Source of the DNA: an uncultured Hungatella sp.
Lineage (GTDB): Bacteria; Bacillota; Clostridia; Lachnospirales; Lachnospiraceae
DNA length: 9,246 nucleotides
NCBI GenBank assembly: GCA_910585645.1
Contig: CAJUFP010000150.1
Coordinates: 1 to 9,246 of the forward strand
Direction of reading: 5' to 3'
Of this stretch, positions 1 to 7,443 are shown piece after piece. How positions within the stretch are numbered: the first letter of the stretch is position 1; every line of letters starts with the position of its first letter. The position numbers and the translations under genes were made by a program. A model generated the notes under the pieces. That model was not told the origin of the DNA. It did not search any database and was given only the letters and a program-made list of their open reading frames with translations.

Positions 1-71
1 TGGGCTACAAGGATTCGAACCTTGAAATGACGGAGTCAGAGTCCGTTGCCTTACCATTTGGCGATAGCCCA
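1..71 (-). tRNA. tRNA-Gln (anticodon CUG), last base cut off by window edge
   Basis: On the minus strand the sequence folds as a tRNA. The acceptor strands TGGGCTA and TAGCCCA pair over seven base pairs. The anticodon stem ACGGA/TCCGT encloses the loop CTCTGAC, which gives anticodon CTG (reads CAG, Gln). The T arm is CAAGG-TTCGAAT-CCTTG. The U1-A72 end pair is usual for bacterial tRNA-Gln. The discriminator base and any encoded CCA fall to the left of base 1. It has its own promoter at 111-139. Confidence 0.95.
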
Positions 72-110
72 ATCTCTCTTTCCTGCCGCCGTACCCCGGC
101 GACGTGTTAC

Positions 111-139
111 ATTATATAACACCCTTAAAGATTCGTCAA
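111..139 (-). promoter_or_regulatory. Promoter of the tRNA-Gln gene
   Basis: On the minus strand, TTGACG (134-139) and TATAAT (111-116) are separated by exactly 17 bases, a near-consensus housekeeping promoter. The start point would be near 104, giving a leader of about 33 bases before the mature tRNA. Three T runs on the plus strand (143-149, 154-159, 162-168), seen as A runs on the minus strand, lie just upstream of the -35 and could act as an UP-like or bent element. A 6-bp inverted repeat (GTGTTA, N7, TAACAC; 104-122) straddles the -10. Confidence 0.85.
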
Positions 140-167
140 CCCTTTTTTTCAAATTTTTTCATTTTTT

Positions 168-761
168 TCAAAAATAGGTACAGTCTGTCATAATTTCCCC
201 CTCCAGCAGCTTTTGCAGCCTTTTTAACGCCCGCCGGTATTTTGAGAGCACGGTTGACAGCGGGAGCCCCAGATCCTCCGCGATCTCCCGGTGCTTCATA
301 TTGCCCGCGTCGTGAAGGAGCACGATGTTTCTCTCATCCTCCCCCAGAACCGCCAGGGCGTCCAAAAGCATCTGCTTTTCCGGCGCCAGCTCAATGTTTG
401 GACACAATTCTCCCGGCTCTTCCCATTCCAGGTCCTCATAACTGATATAGGGGTGCTCTTTCTGCTTTCTCAGCCTCATATAGGAGAGATTCCTGGCAAT
501 GGTCAAAAGCCAGGCCATAGGCTTTCCCTCCGACTCGTACCGGTTTGCCTGATTCCAGGCTGTCAGGTACGTATCCTGCATCACTTCCTCCGCGTCCTGG
601 GGATGCCTAAGGATCGACAGGGCATAGCTGTAGATCCCCTTTGCCGTCAACTCATACAGCCTGCGAAACGCCTCCTGATCCCCTGTTTTCATCAACAGCA
701 AAAGCCGGTCCTCCTCGGTCCGGCTCTTCTCATATGCTTCCTTGCCTGCCTCTCTCTCCAT
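168..761 (-). CDS. ECF-type RNA polymerase sigma factor (sigma-70 family)
   Basis: A protein of 197 residues with the two-domain layout of extracytoplasmic-function sigma factors, which direct RNA polymerase to a small set of promoters. Region 2 covers about residues 17-100: the core-binding part includes DAEEVMQDTYLTAW (56-69) and the -10-reading part PMAWLLTIARNLSYMRLRK (81-99). Region 4 covers about 125-188, with a helix-turn-helix around HREIAEDLGLPLSTVLSKYRRALKR. The start chosen is ATG at 761, preceded by GAGGG at good spacing. A GTG at 773 in the same frame lacks a clear ribosome site. The gene begins 18 bases after the cation transporter stop and is probably cotranscribed with it. Most ECF genes have an anti-sigma gene next to them; here the next gene is tRNA-Gln, so the control is not visible. 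Target promoters and inducing signal are unknown. Confidence 0.9.
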   Translation of the reverse strand: MEREAGKEAYEKSRTEEDRLLLLMKTGDQEAFRRLYELTAKGIYSYALSILRHPQDAEEVMQDTYLTAWNQANRYESEGKPMAWLLTIARNLSYMRLRKQKEHPYISYEDLEWEEPGELCPNIELAPEKQMLLDALAVLGEDERNIVLLHDAGNMKHREIAEDLGLPLSTVLSKYRRALKRLQKLLEGEIMTDCTYF

Positions 762-779
762 GCCATCCCTCACCGATCA

Positions 780-1970
780 TCAGATTGATTCCGGATTCTC
801 CGCGCAGAAGCTGCTCTCCATGGTCATGATACAGCAGAACCTTGGATCTCTCTTACGCATCTCCTCCGAAACCCTGGTTCTTAGTGTATCCCGCATGGCC
901 TCATTATAATCCCTCGGAACCACAAGATCAAAGATTAAATTGATCCGCCGGCTTCCGTCCACCACCCGAAGATCGTGGAACTCCAGCCTGGAATCAAGCC
1001 CTTCCAGCACGCTCGTCACTTCTTCTTTGATGGCTGTCACCTGTTCATTGTGCGTCTCCACAGGGTCCATGTGAATCACCAGGAAGATTCCCAGCTTTTT
1101 CAGGCATTCCCGCTCAATGGTATCCACGATTTCATGGCTCACCTCAATATTTTCGTCGCTGGGCACCTCCGCGTGGATGGACGCCATGCTCTTTGACGGC
1201 CCGTAATTGTGGACGATCAGATCATGAGTTCCCACAATGCCGTCATACTGCTCCACAAACTCCTTGATCTCCCTGTACACCTTAGGGTCAATGGCTTTCC
1301 CGATCAGGGGGGCCAGAGTATCCTTGGCAATATTGATCCCGGCTATCATAACCGCCACCGACACTGCCAGCCCTATGATGCCGTCAATGTTCACTTCCCA
1401 TATGCCAAACACCACCAGGGACACCATCGTAGCCCCGGTGGCAGCCACATCTCCCAGAGAATCTGCCGCTGTCGCCATCATCACGGTGGAATGGATCTTC
1501 CTTCCCAAAGTCCGGTTAAACATCCCCATCCAAAACTTCACTCCGATGGACAACAGCAAAATCGCCACGGATATCTGGCTAAACACCATATCCTGGGGAT
1601 CTCGTATCTTCCCAACAGAATTCTTAAACAAAGAAAACCCCACCTGAATCACAAAAAACGCCACAATAAACGCCGAGATATATTCAATCCTCCCATGGCC
1701 AAAGGGGTGGTCCTCATCCGCCGGCTTCTGTGCCATCTTCACCCCCACAAAACTGATAATGGAGGACGCGGCGTCCGACAGATTATTAAACGCGTCCGCC
1801 ATAACGGAAATACTGTGTACCATAATCCCGATCATAAGCTTTGCAGCAAACAGCGTCAGATTGCAGCAAATCCCCACAACGCTGGCCAGCACCCCGTAGG
1901 CGGTTCTCACCTGGGCGTTCTCCGTATTTTCATAATCCTTTACAAACCGTCTTACCAAATGCTCTGTCAT
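780..1970 (-). CDS. Cation diffusion facilitator (CDF) metal exporter with duplicated C-terminal domain
   Basis: A 396-residue inner-membrane transporter of the CDF family, which exports divalent metals in exchange for protons. Six hydrophobic helices can be placed at about residues 24-49, 53-76, 97-115, 129-151, 166-190 and 195-219. The metal site in helices 2 and 5 reads N62-x3-D66 (in ADAFNNLSD) and D170-x3-D174 (in DSLGD), and the family loop motif HPFGHGR is at 88-94. The N/D/D/D site and the length near 390 resemble streptococcal MntE, so manganese (or iron) is more likely than zinc; this is inference. Two similar cytoplasmic stretches follow (about 243-303 and 325-386), against one in the roughly 300-residue YiiP type. 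The start is ATG at 1970, 7 bases after the truA stop; GGAGGAGG lies inside the truA end. A longer frame to 2015 would run back into truA and is unlikely. Confidence 0.92.
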   Translation of the reverse strand: MTEHLVRRFVKDYENTENAQVRTAYGVLASVVGICCNLTLFAAKLMIGIMVHSISVMADAFNNLSDAASSIISFVGVKMAQKPADEDHPFGHGRIEYISAFIVAFFVIQVGFSLFKNSVGKIRDPQDMVFSQISVAILLLSIGVKFWMGMFNRTLGRKIHSTVMMATAADSLGDVAATGATMVSLVVFGIWEVNIDGIIGLAVSVAVMIAGINIAKDTLAPLIGKAIDPKVYREIKEFVEQYDGIVGTHDLIVHNYGPSKSMASIHAEVPSDENIEVSHEIVDTIERECLKKLGIFLVIHMDPVETHNEQVTAIKEEVTSVLEGLDSRLEFHDLRVVDGSRRINLIFDLVVPRDYNEAMRDTLRTRVSEEMRKRDPRFCCIMTMESSFCAENPESI

Positions 1971-1977
1971 CCCCGAT

Positions 1978-2751
1978 TCATTCCTCCTCCCCATGGCAGA
2001 AGATCTCCTGGTCATAGACCACGTTCATCAGAAATAATCCCTTAGCCGGAGCCGTAAACCCGGCCTCTCTCCGGTTAGCCTCTTCCAGAAGCCCCTCCAC
2101 GGAGCCGGCTTCCCGCTTTCCCTGCCCCACCTCGATCAGGGTTCCCGTTAAAATCCGCACCATATTGTGCAGAAACCCGTCGCCGGTCACGCGGATCTCC
2201 AGCAGCGTCCCATAAGGTATGATCTCCAGAGAGCTTAAGGTCCTCACGGTAGATTTCTTTTTGCTCTTTCCTGTACAGAAACTTCCGAAATCGTGAGTCC
2301 CGCGCAGAGCCCCTGCCGCCTGCCTCATGGCCTCCACATCCAGGCTCTCCCCCAGAGTATAGATGTATTTTCTCTGAAATACCGGGCTCTTCGGGGCCAT
2401 ATCAATCCAGTAAGCATAGGTTTTCTCCCTGGCCCACAGGCGGCTGTGAAACCGCTCTGGCACAACTGCCGTCTTAATCACCCGGATGTCCTCCGGCAGA
2501 TATTGGTTCAGATACCTGCCTGCCTCCTCTTTTGTCATCTCTGTTTCCAGATGCACATTGGCCACCTGGCCCCTGGCATGGACCCCCGCGTCCGTCCTTC
2601 CCGATGCGTGAACCTCCTGAAAAGTCCCTGTCATCTTTTCCAGGACCCGCTCCACCTTTCCCTGAATCGTATTGTCATTGCCTGCCTGTCTCTGCCAGCC
2701 GTCATAGCGGCTTCCGTCATACTCCAGCAAAAAGCACAGATTCCTTTTCAT
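1978..2751 (-). CDS. truA: tRNA pseudouridine(38-40) synthase TruA
   Basis: A 257-residue cytoplasmic enzyme that converts uridines 38, 39 and 40 of the tRNA anticodon arm to pseudouridine. The catalytic loop GRTDAGVHA (51-59) carries the nucleophile Asp54. The N-terminal LEYDGSRYDGWQRQ (9-22) and the C-terminal FLHNMVRILTGTLIEVGQGK are the other family blocks, and the length is normal. The ATG at 2751 overlaps the VanZ-family stop codon as ATGA, so the two are translationally coupled, with AGAGGTGAG upstream as ribosome site. The stop lies 7 bases before the transporter start. TruA often sits beside membrane transporter genes in Firmicutes; I see nothing odd in this copy. Confidence 0.97.
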   Translation of the reverse strand: MKRNLCFLLEYDGSRYDGWQRQAGNDNTIQGKVERVLEKMTGTFQEVHASGRTDAGVHARGQVANVHLETEMTKEEAGRYLNQYLPEDIRVIKTAVVPERFHSRLWAREKTYAYWIDMAPKSPVFQRKYIYTLGESLDVEAMRQAAGALRGTHDFGSFCTGKSKKKSTVRTLSSLEIIPYGTLLEIRVTGDGFLHNMVRILTGTLIEVGQGKREAGSVEGLLEEANRREAGFTAPAKGLFLMNVVYDQEIFCHGEEE

Positions 2752-3218
2752 CGCGATCTCTCACCTCTTCTCCTCAACCACCAGTATATCCCTCCCATGG
2801 CCAAAAATCCCGTAAACGCCCCTGCCGCGTCCAGCCACACGTCGCTGATCTGTCCTGACCGCCCCTCGGTAAATAGCTGAAGAGTCTCATCCACCAAAGG
2901 TATCATAACGCCCAGCCAGCACTGGAGAACCCTTCTCAGAACCGTCCCTGCCCCATACTTGCGCAGGGTAATCCCAAGGAGCCCTCCAAAAACCGTATAC
3001 TCCGCAAAATGCGCCGTCTTTCTGATCAGATGCTCGGTAATCCAGCTCCCCTCCAGACCAATCCACCGAACCATCCCAAGAATCATCCGAAGCACGCCGC
3101 CGCTCTGGCGGGAAGATTCGTCTGCCGGCGTCAGAGAATTGTGAAAAATAAATCCCACATACAAAATCAATATGGCCGTCCAAATCCATCGTTCCTTCAT
3201 CCGTCTCTTTTCTTCCAT
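2748..3218 (-). CDS. VanZ-family membrane protein
   Basis: A 156-residue integral membrane protein of the VanZ-like family. Family blocks are visible: RKTAHFAEY (66-74), PLVDETLQLF (107-116) and GRSGQISDVWLDAAGA (119-134). Hydrophobic segments lie at about 11-25, 72-85, 97-110 and 130-147. VanZ itself gives low-level teicoplanin resistance, but members outside van clusters have no settled role, and nothing here suggests a glycopeptide resistance cluster. The start is ATG at 3218, 8 bases after GGAGG. A frame open to 3401 would run through the terminator at 3334-3369, so the extra 61 residues are rejected. This is the first gene of the operon, with the promoter at 3265-3293. Confidence 0.88.
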   Translation of the reverse strand: MEEKRRMKERWIWTAILILYVGFIFHNSLTPADESSRQSGGVLRMILGMVRWIGLEGSWITEHLIRKTAHFAEYTVFGGLLGITLRKYGAGTVLRRVLQCWLGVMIPLVDETLQLFTEGRSGQISDVWLDAAGAFTGFLAMGGIYWWLRRRGERSR

Positions 3219-3264
3219 AAGCCTTGCCTCCGCTTTCCGGCTTTTATCCCTGTCAACTTGGGCT

Positions 3265-3293
3265 ATTTTATCACATCCCGAAAGTTCTGGCAA
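3265..3293 (-). promoter_or_regulatory. Promoter of the VanZ-truA-CDF-sigma operon
   Basis: On the minus strand TTGCCA (3288-3293) and TAAAAT (3265-3270) are 17 bases apart. The -10 is extended by TGA just before it. Transcription would start near 3258, about 40 bases before the ATG at 3218. It lies between the upstream operon terminator and the first gene, as expected for a separate transcription unit. Confidence 0.75.
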
Positions 3294-3333
3294 GAATAAA
3301 GAGGCCGGCGGTCCTGTGCGCGCCCTATAAAAC

Positions 3334-3370
3334 AAAAAAACAGGAAGTCCCGAACCGCACAGGACTTCCC
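3334..3370 (-). terminator. Rho-independent terminator of the PTS operon
   Basis: On the minus strand an 8-bp perfect stem GGAAGTCC/GGACTTCC (plus-strand positions 3343-3350 and 3362-3369) with an 11-base loop is followed by a run of seven T (3334-3340). It begins 7 bases after the mtlA-like stop codon. The same stem recurs in the terminator at 8669-8699. Confidence 0.92.
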
Positions 3371-3376
3371 ACATAT

Positions 3377-5239
3377 TTACGAAAGCTGATCCAGCACCCA
3401 TCCCACATCATCTGTGGTCTTAAGGGTTTCAAGCAGCGCCGCGTCCTCCAAAAGCGTACACAGCTTGCTCAAAAGATCCAGGTGCTCATCTCCGATCCCT
3501 GCAATGCCAAACACCAACTGGGCCTTCTCCGCCCCAAAATCAACTCCTTCCGGATACTGGAAACACACAATGCCTGTCTTCTTCACAGTCCCCTTGGCCT
3601 GTGTCGTTCCGTGGGGAATGGCAACCCCCATTCCAATGTATGTAGACACCAGTTTCTCCCGCTCCTGCATGGCGTCAATGTATGTGCTGTCCACATACCC
3701 CAGTTTTACCAGCATCTCCCCCGCGGCCTGAATCGCCTCCTCCTTGGTCACCGGTTTCTGACCCAGATGGATGCCTTCTCGTATGATCACCTGCCTCTTA
3801 ATCGGCACGTCGGGAATCACGATATCCGTATTCTCCCCTGCAGGCGCTGCCGGAGCGTCGCCGGTGCTTAGCTGAACATACAAAGCGTCCAGGGCAGGGT
3901 CCGCAAGGAAATTGCCGATGGTGATCAACTGGGCCTGGGGCGCGGACTTATTCGCCCTGTCAGCCAGGGTCGTCTGGACCACGGCAATATCGCAGTCCGC
4001 GGGAATATTATCCACAGAAGTATTGGTAACCGTAATATCTGGCCGCCCCGCCTTAATGCGGTTGCGGAACTTGGTAGCCCCCATGGCGGAAGAACCCATT
4101 CCGGCGTCGCAGGCAAAGACGATCTTTTTGATCTCCGTAGATTTCTCAATGGTTCCCGGCACCGCTGCCAGCCCCTTTGCCTGGGCCTTCCTGGCAGCCA
4201 TCTCATGCTGCGCCTCCTCCAGGCTCTTGCCTCCGGCCATCCGCACAAACACCGAAGCAATGGCAAAAGAAATCCCGGCCGACAAACCGATTCCTACCAG
4301 GACCTTAAGCATATCCGACCCCGGAGCCATCATCATATAGGCAATGATCGACCCCGGCGAAGCCGGCCCCACCAGACCGCAACCCGTCATATTAAACCAA
4401 AAGATGGCGGCGATATTGCCTATGATAGGCGCTATGATCACCAGAGGATTCATGAGAATGTACGGAAAATAAATCTCATGGATGCCGCCCAGCAGGTGGA
4501 TGATCACCGCGCCGGGAGCCGAATCCTTTGTAGCCTTATCCTTACAGAAGAACATATAGGCAAGCAGAACGCCAAGGCCCGGCCCCGGATTAGGCTCCAG
4601 CATATACATGATGGACTTCCCGGCCTCAGCCGCCTGCGCCGTCGCAATGGGCGTAAAAATACCATGGTTAATGGCGTTGTTCAAAAACAGCACCTTTGCC
4701 GGCTCAATAAACACCGCAACCAAAGGCAGCAGCTCATTTTGCACCAGCACGTTAACCCCTGCGGACAAAATCTGCAGCAGCCCGCTCATAGCAGGGCCGA
4801 TGACCACATATCCCAGCATAGCCAGCGCCATTCCCATGAGCCCGGCAGAAAAATTGTTGATCAGCATCTCAAATCCCGCGGGCATATGGCCGTCCATGGC
4901 CTTGTCAAATCTGCTGATGCAGTATCCTGCCAGAGGGCCGATGACCATGGCCGCCATCAGCATGGTAATGTCCGTGTTGCTCATGATGGCGCCGATCACC
5001 GCGATGGCTCCCACCACCCTGCCCCGGTCTCCGCCCACCATCCGTCCGCCGGTAGACGCGATAAGGATTGGAATCAGGTATGTAAGCATAGGGCCTACCA
5101 TACGGTTAAATCCCTCATTAGGTATCCACCCGGTATCAATAAACAATGCCGCAAGAAAACCAAACGCGATCAGAGCGCCGATGTTGGGCATTACCATTGC
5201 CGATAAAAATTTTCCGAACTTCTGTACACTATTTTTCAA
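3377..5239 (-). CDS. mtlA: PTS mannitol-type transporter, EIICBA fusion
   Basis: A 620-residue three-domain phosphotransferase permease that imports and phosphorylates a hexitol. The EIIC membrane domain spans about 1-340, with NHGIF (191-195) and GGIHEIYFPYI (252-262) in the sugar-binding region. The EIIB domain (about 368-460) has the phosphocysteine Cys377 in FACDAGMGSSAMGA. A linker rich in Ala, Pro and Gly leads to the EIIA domain (about 472-620), with phosphohistidine His543 in VAIPHGT. Domain order, motifs and length match the E. coli mannitol permease (637 residues), so mannitol is the leading substrate. The start chosen is TTG at 5239, 6 bases after AGGAGG. The GTG at 5254 puts that ribosome site inside the gene and has none of its own. 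No MtlD or MtlR lies nearby; the neighbours are a DeoR regulator, a SorE-like dehydrogenase and a PfkB kinase, so another hexitol is possible. Confidence 0.93.
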   Translation of the reverse strand: MKNSVQKFGKFLSAMVMPNIGALIAFGFLAALFIDTGWIPNEGFNRMVGPMLTYLIPILIASTGGRMVGGDRGRVVGAIAVIGAIMSNTDITMLMAAMVIGPLAGYCISRFDKAMDGHMPAGFEMLINNFSAGLMGMALAMLGYVVIGPAMSGLLQILSAGVNVLVQNELLPLVAVFIEPAKVLFLNNAINHGIFTPIATAQAAEAGKSIMYMLEPNPGPGLGVLLAYMFFCKDKATKDSAPGAVIIHLLGGIHEIYFPYILMNPLVIIAPIIGNIAAIFWFNMTGCGLVGPASPGSIIAYMMMAPGSDMLKVLVGIGLSAGISFAIASVFVRMAGGKSLEEAQHEMAARKAQAKGLAAVPGTIEKSTEIKKIVFACDAGMGSSAMGATKFRNRIKAGRPDITVTNTSVDNIPADCDIAVVQTTLADRANKSAPQAQLITIGNFLADPALDALYVQLSTGDAPAAPAGENTDIVIPDVPIKRQVIIREGIHLGQKPVTKEEAIQAAGEMLVKLGYVDSTYIDAMQEREKLVSTYIGMGVAIPHGTTQAKGTVKKTGIVCFQYPEGVDFGAEKAQLVFGIAGIGDEHLDLLSKLCTLLEDAALLETLKTTDDVGWVLDQLS

Positions 5240-5306
5240 AATACCCCTCCTCACATTGACAGAGCAATGGAGAACTGACCTGTTTTTACGGGGCTATAGG
5301 AGAGCG

Positions 5307-6068
5307 TTACATCACCGCTACCTGGAACTGGCGGCACTGGTCTAAAAATGCCTCAGGCAGATTTCCGTCGGAAACCACCACATCCACATGTTCCAGGCCG
5401 CAGACGCGAAACGTGCTTTTCATCCCCACCTTTGATGAATCCATAAGCACAATCGTCTGCTCTGACTGCTTTATAGCCGTCATTTTCAGAAGCGCCTCCT
5501 CGTTGCTCCCGCAGGTAAACCCAGCAAAAGCATCGTATCCCGTCACCCCAAGAAAGGTCTGACTGAAATTCACCCGTTCCAGCTCCTTCACCGCCGATAT
5601 ACCGTACACGCTCTGGCTGTACCGGTTTAGCCTCCCTCCAGGCAGCATGACCGTGGGCTTTGACAGATTCGCCAGCTCCGTGGCGCAGCTTAACCCGGTG
5701 GTGTAGATCAGATTAGACTGGTCGGGAAACTGATGGGCCATCAAAGTCGCCGTGCTTCCGGAATCCAGAAAGACCGTGGTATCCCTGCGGATCAGGGAAA
5801 GAGCTTTCTCTGCCACCCTTTGCTTTGCCGGAATATTGCGGACGGAACGGTTGCTTAGATAGTCGTCCGTCCCGATGACCACCTGGACGGATTTGGCTCC
5901 TCCGTGAATGCGCACGATCTTCTTTGCCTCATCCAAAGCCTTCAAATCCGTCCTGAGGGTCATCTCCGACACCTTGGGAAACGCGTCCTTTATCTGGGAA
6001 AATGTAACCGTTCCGTTTTCATTGATCAGTTCTACAATCGCGTTTCTGCGTGTTTCCATAGAATCCAA
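5307..6068 (-). CDS. DeoR/GlpR-family transcriptional regulator
   Basis: A 253-residue sugar-operon regulator, usually a repressor released by a phosphorylated sugar. The N-terminal winged helix covers about residues 5-58 and has the family signature SEMTLRTDLKAL followed by RIHGGAKS. The C-terminal sugar-phosphate sensing domain has FLDSGSTATLMAHQF (100-114) and a GVTGYDAFAGFT segment. The likely start is TTG at 6068, 6 bases after GGGAGG. ATG at 6059 is only three codons further and has a 14-base spacing. GTG at 6116 has no ribosome site. The gene is third in the operon and so probably controls it, perhaps through the repeats near 8405-8520. Mannitol PTS operons of Firmicutes more often use an MtlR activator with PTS regulation domains. 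A hairpin (6077-6107) takes in part of its ribosome site. Confidence 0.92.
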   Translation of the reverse strand: MDSMETRRNAIVELINENGTVTFSQIKDAFPKVSEMTLRTDLKALDEAKKIVRIHGGAKSVQVVIGTDDYLSNRSVRNIPAKQRVAEKALSLIRRDTTVFLDSGSTATLMAHQFPDQSNLIYTTGLSCATELANLSKPTVMLPGGRLNRYSQSVYGISAVKELERVNFSQTFLGVTGYDAFAGFTCGSNEEALLKMTAIKQSEQTIVLMDSSKVGMKSTFRVCGLEHVDVVVSDGNLPEAFLDQCRQFQVAVM

Positions 6069-6076
6069 AATATACC

Positions 6077-6107
6077 TCCCGTCTGTGCCGGAAACCCCCA
6101 GACGGGA
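6077..6107 (-). promoter_or_regulatory. Intergenic hairpin overlapping the ribosome site of the DeoR gene
   Basis: In the gap after the dehydrogenase, TCCCGTCTG and CAGACGGGA form a 9-bp perfect stem (plus-strand 6077-6085 with 6099-6107) around a 13-base loop on the minus-strand RNA. The 3' arm includes GGGA of the GGGAGG ribosome site. It could lower regulator translation or act as a processing or stability element. No T run follows, so it is not a terminator. Confidence 0.7.
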
Positions 6108-6119
6108 TTCCTGCACTTA

Positions 6120-7388
6120 TTAATTTTCGATAAAGTTGGCCAGCAGATACTCCTCCGCCTCAGGACACCAGAGTCCCTGGTGAGCGTCCACAATATCAGC
6201 CAAAGCGATCAGGCGGTCATCCCCTTGTTCCTCTCCTTTGGCCCGCAAATCCGTCAGCGCTGTCAGCGGCATGGAAAGCCAGGTATAGATCAGCTTCTTT
6301 CCCCCCGGAATCTTCGGCAGATTCAGCGTGGTATCCGCCACCGCGTCCAGGCCGCCGATGTGGGTCACCATAACCGCCGGGTTAATGCGCTTTTGCGCAG
6401 TCAGCTCCAGAGACTCGATCATGTCCGCGGTATTGCCGCCTGTGGTCCCCATAACATGGGTGGAGTTATAGTGTACGTCATAAAAGTTAATCGTTGCGCT
6501 AAACTTGTTGTCCGTGGGACCCGCAAAGAAGTTTAAGCATCCGTCCCGCCCCAGAATATCGCTGGACTGCTTAACAACCGCCGCCACAGGGGCATAGCAG
6601 AGAACATCATCATACCCGGTGCCGCCGGAGATTCTCATAAGTTCCGCCACAGGGTCCTCAAACGTTCCTGTATTTACAAAATGGACTTCAATCCCCTCTT
6701 TCGCGTACTCCTCCGGCGCAAACAACTGAGCCGCCCGGTCAAGACGCTCCTGATCTAAGTCCGTAACCACTACCATGGACGGGCGGATATCACGGTGAAG
6801 GGCATACGTCAATGCGCCCAGACCCATAGGCCCTGCCCCTGCCATGATGGCCAGCTTGCCGTTCTCCCGGATTCCCATCTGATGGGTATAAACGCCCATC
6901 TGGGTGTGGTAGGCAGCGTTAAACGCGCCGATGCTGCAGGACATAGGCTCTGCCAGGGACGCCTCATAGTAAGCTCTTCCCTTGTACTCCAGAAGGCATC
7001 CCAGCTCCATAACCTCTGCCGGGATAACGCAGTATGTGGCGTCCCCGCCAAAAAACTCATAGGAATATCCCGGACTCCACATGGTTCCCTTGTAGTTCAG
7101 CGCCGGCTGCAATGTAAACTTCATGCCCGGCTTAAAGGTATCCTGATGATTCTTCCCCACCTTGACAATATCCCCCGCAAACTCATGCCCCATAATAGCG
7201 GGATGCTCTGCCACATCGTCATGAACCCGTTTGTGCTTCTCCCCAAGGATCGCGCACTTGTAGGTGGACATACAGATACTGTCAGAAACCACCTTCACAA
7301 GGATCTCATCATCTGTAATCTCAGGAAGTTCAAACTCCTCCAGCCTTAAATCATTTGCTCCATGCAGTCTAACACCTTTTGCTTTCAT
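6120..7388 (-). CDS. Zinc-binding dehydrogenase, SorE-like (sugar-phosphate/polyol-phosphate oxidoreductase)
   Basis: A 422-residue medium-chain dehydrogenase, longer than typical polyol dehydrogenases (about 350). Probable catalytic zinc ligands are Cys39 (SICMSTYK), His68-Glu69 (GHEFAG) and Glu147 (AEPMSCS). The nucleotide-binding loop is AGAGPMGLG (183-191), with VVVTDLD (206-212) at the end of the second strand. The four-Cys structural zinc lobe is not seen. The overall pattern recalls L-sorbose-1-phosphate reductase SorE, which interconverts sorbose 1-phosphate and glucitol 6-phosphate; I assign this from memory of the family. Between a mannitol-type PTS and a 1-phosphofructokinase-like kinase, it most likely oxidises the imported hexitol phosphate to a ketose phosphate with NAD(P). 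The start ATG at 7388 follows AAAGGAG by 7 bases. MtlD belongs to a different, non-zinc family. Confidence 0.85.
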   Translation of the reverse strand: MKAKGVRLHGANDLRLEEFELPEITDDEILVKVVSDSICMSTYKCAILGEKHKRVHDDVAEHPAIMGHEFAGDIVKVGKNHQDTFKPGMKFTLQPALNYKGTMWSPGYSYEFFGGDATYCVIPAEVMELGCLLEYKGRAYYEASLAEPMSCSIGAFNAAYHTQMGVYTHQMGIRENGKLAIMAGAGPMGLGALTYALHRDIRPSMVVVTDLDQERLDRAAQLFAPEEYAKEGIEVHFVNTGTFEDPVAELMRISGGTGYDDVLCYAPVAAVVKQSSDILGRDGCLNFFAGPTDNKFSATINFYDVHYNSTHVMGTTGGNTADMIESLELTAQKRINPAVMVTHIGGLDAVADTTLNLPKIPGGKKLIYTWLSMPLTALTDLRAKGEEQGDDRLIALADIVDAHQGLWCPEAEEYLLANFIEN

Positions 7389-7422
7389 TTTAAAACTCCT
7401 TTCTTAATCATAATAATAATTG

Positions 7423-7439
7423 ATTGTTTTTGCAACAAT
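7423..7439. other. Small hairpin between the kinase and dehydrogenase genes
   Basis: ATTGTT (7423-7428) and AACAAT (7434-7439) form a 6-bp stem around TTTGC in the 55-base gap. It is AT-only apart from one pair and has no T run, so it is at most a weak processing or stability element. Confidence 0.35.
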
Positions 7440-7443
7440 TACT

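Noticed and set aside
1971..2015. A 15-residue N-terminal extension of the metal exporter, overlapping truA.
   Set aside because: It has no ribosome site of its own and ends just where GGAGGAGG and the ATG at 1970 give a normal start.
1209..2045. Long plus-strand open frames opposite the transporter, truA and PTS genes (for example 1209-2045, 2293-2880, 4205-5206).
   Set aside because: They lie opposite clearly conserved minus-strand genes, have His/Pro/Arg-rich composition typical of reverse-frame translation, and show no family motifs.
2748..3218. A glycopeptide resistance gene.
   Set aside because: VanZ-like proteins are common outside van clusters, and no vanH, vanA or vanX homologue is present in this window.
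3219..3401. A 61-residue N-terminal extension of the VanZ-like protein.
   Set aside because: It would be read through the PTS operon terminator and the operon promoter. The ATG at 3218 has an ideal ribosome site and the shorter protein matches the family.
6120..7388. Naming the dehydrogenase mannitol-1-phosphate 5-dehydrogenase (MtlD).
   Set aside because: It has zinc-type medium-chain dehydrogenase motifs (Cys39, GHEFAG), whereas MtlD belongs to a zinc-free long-chain family.
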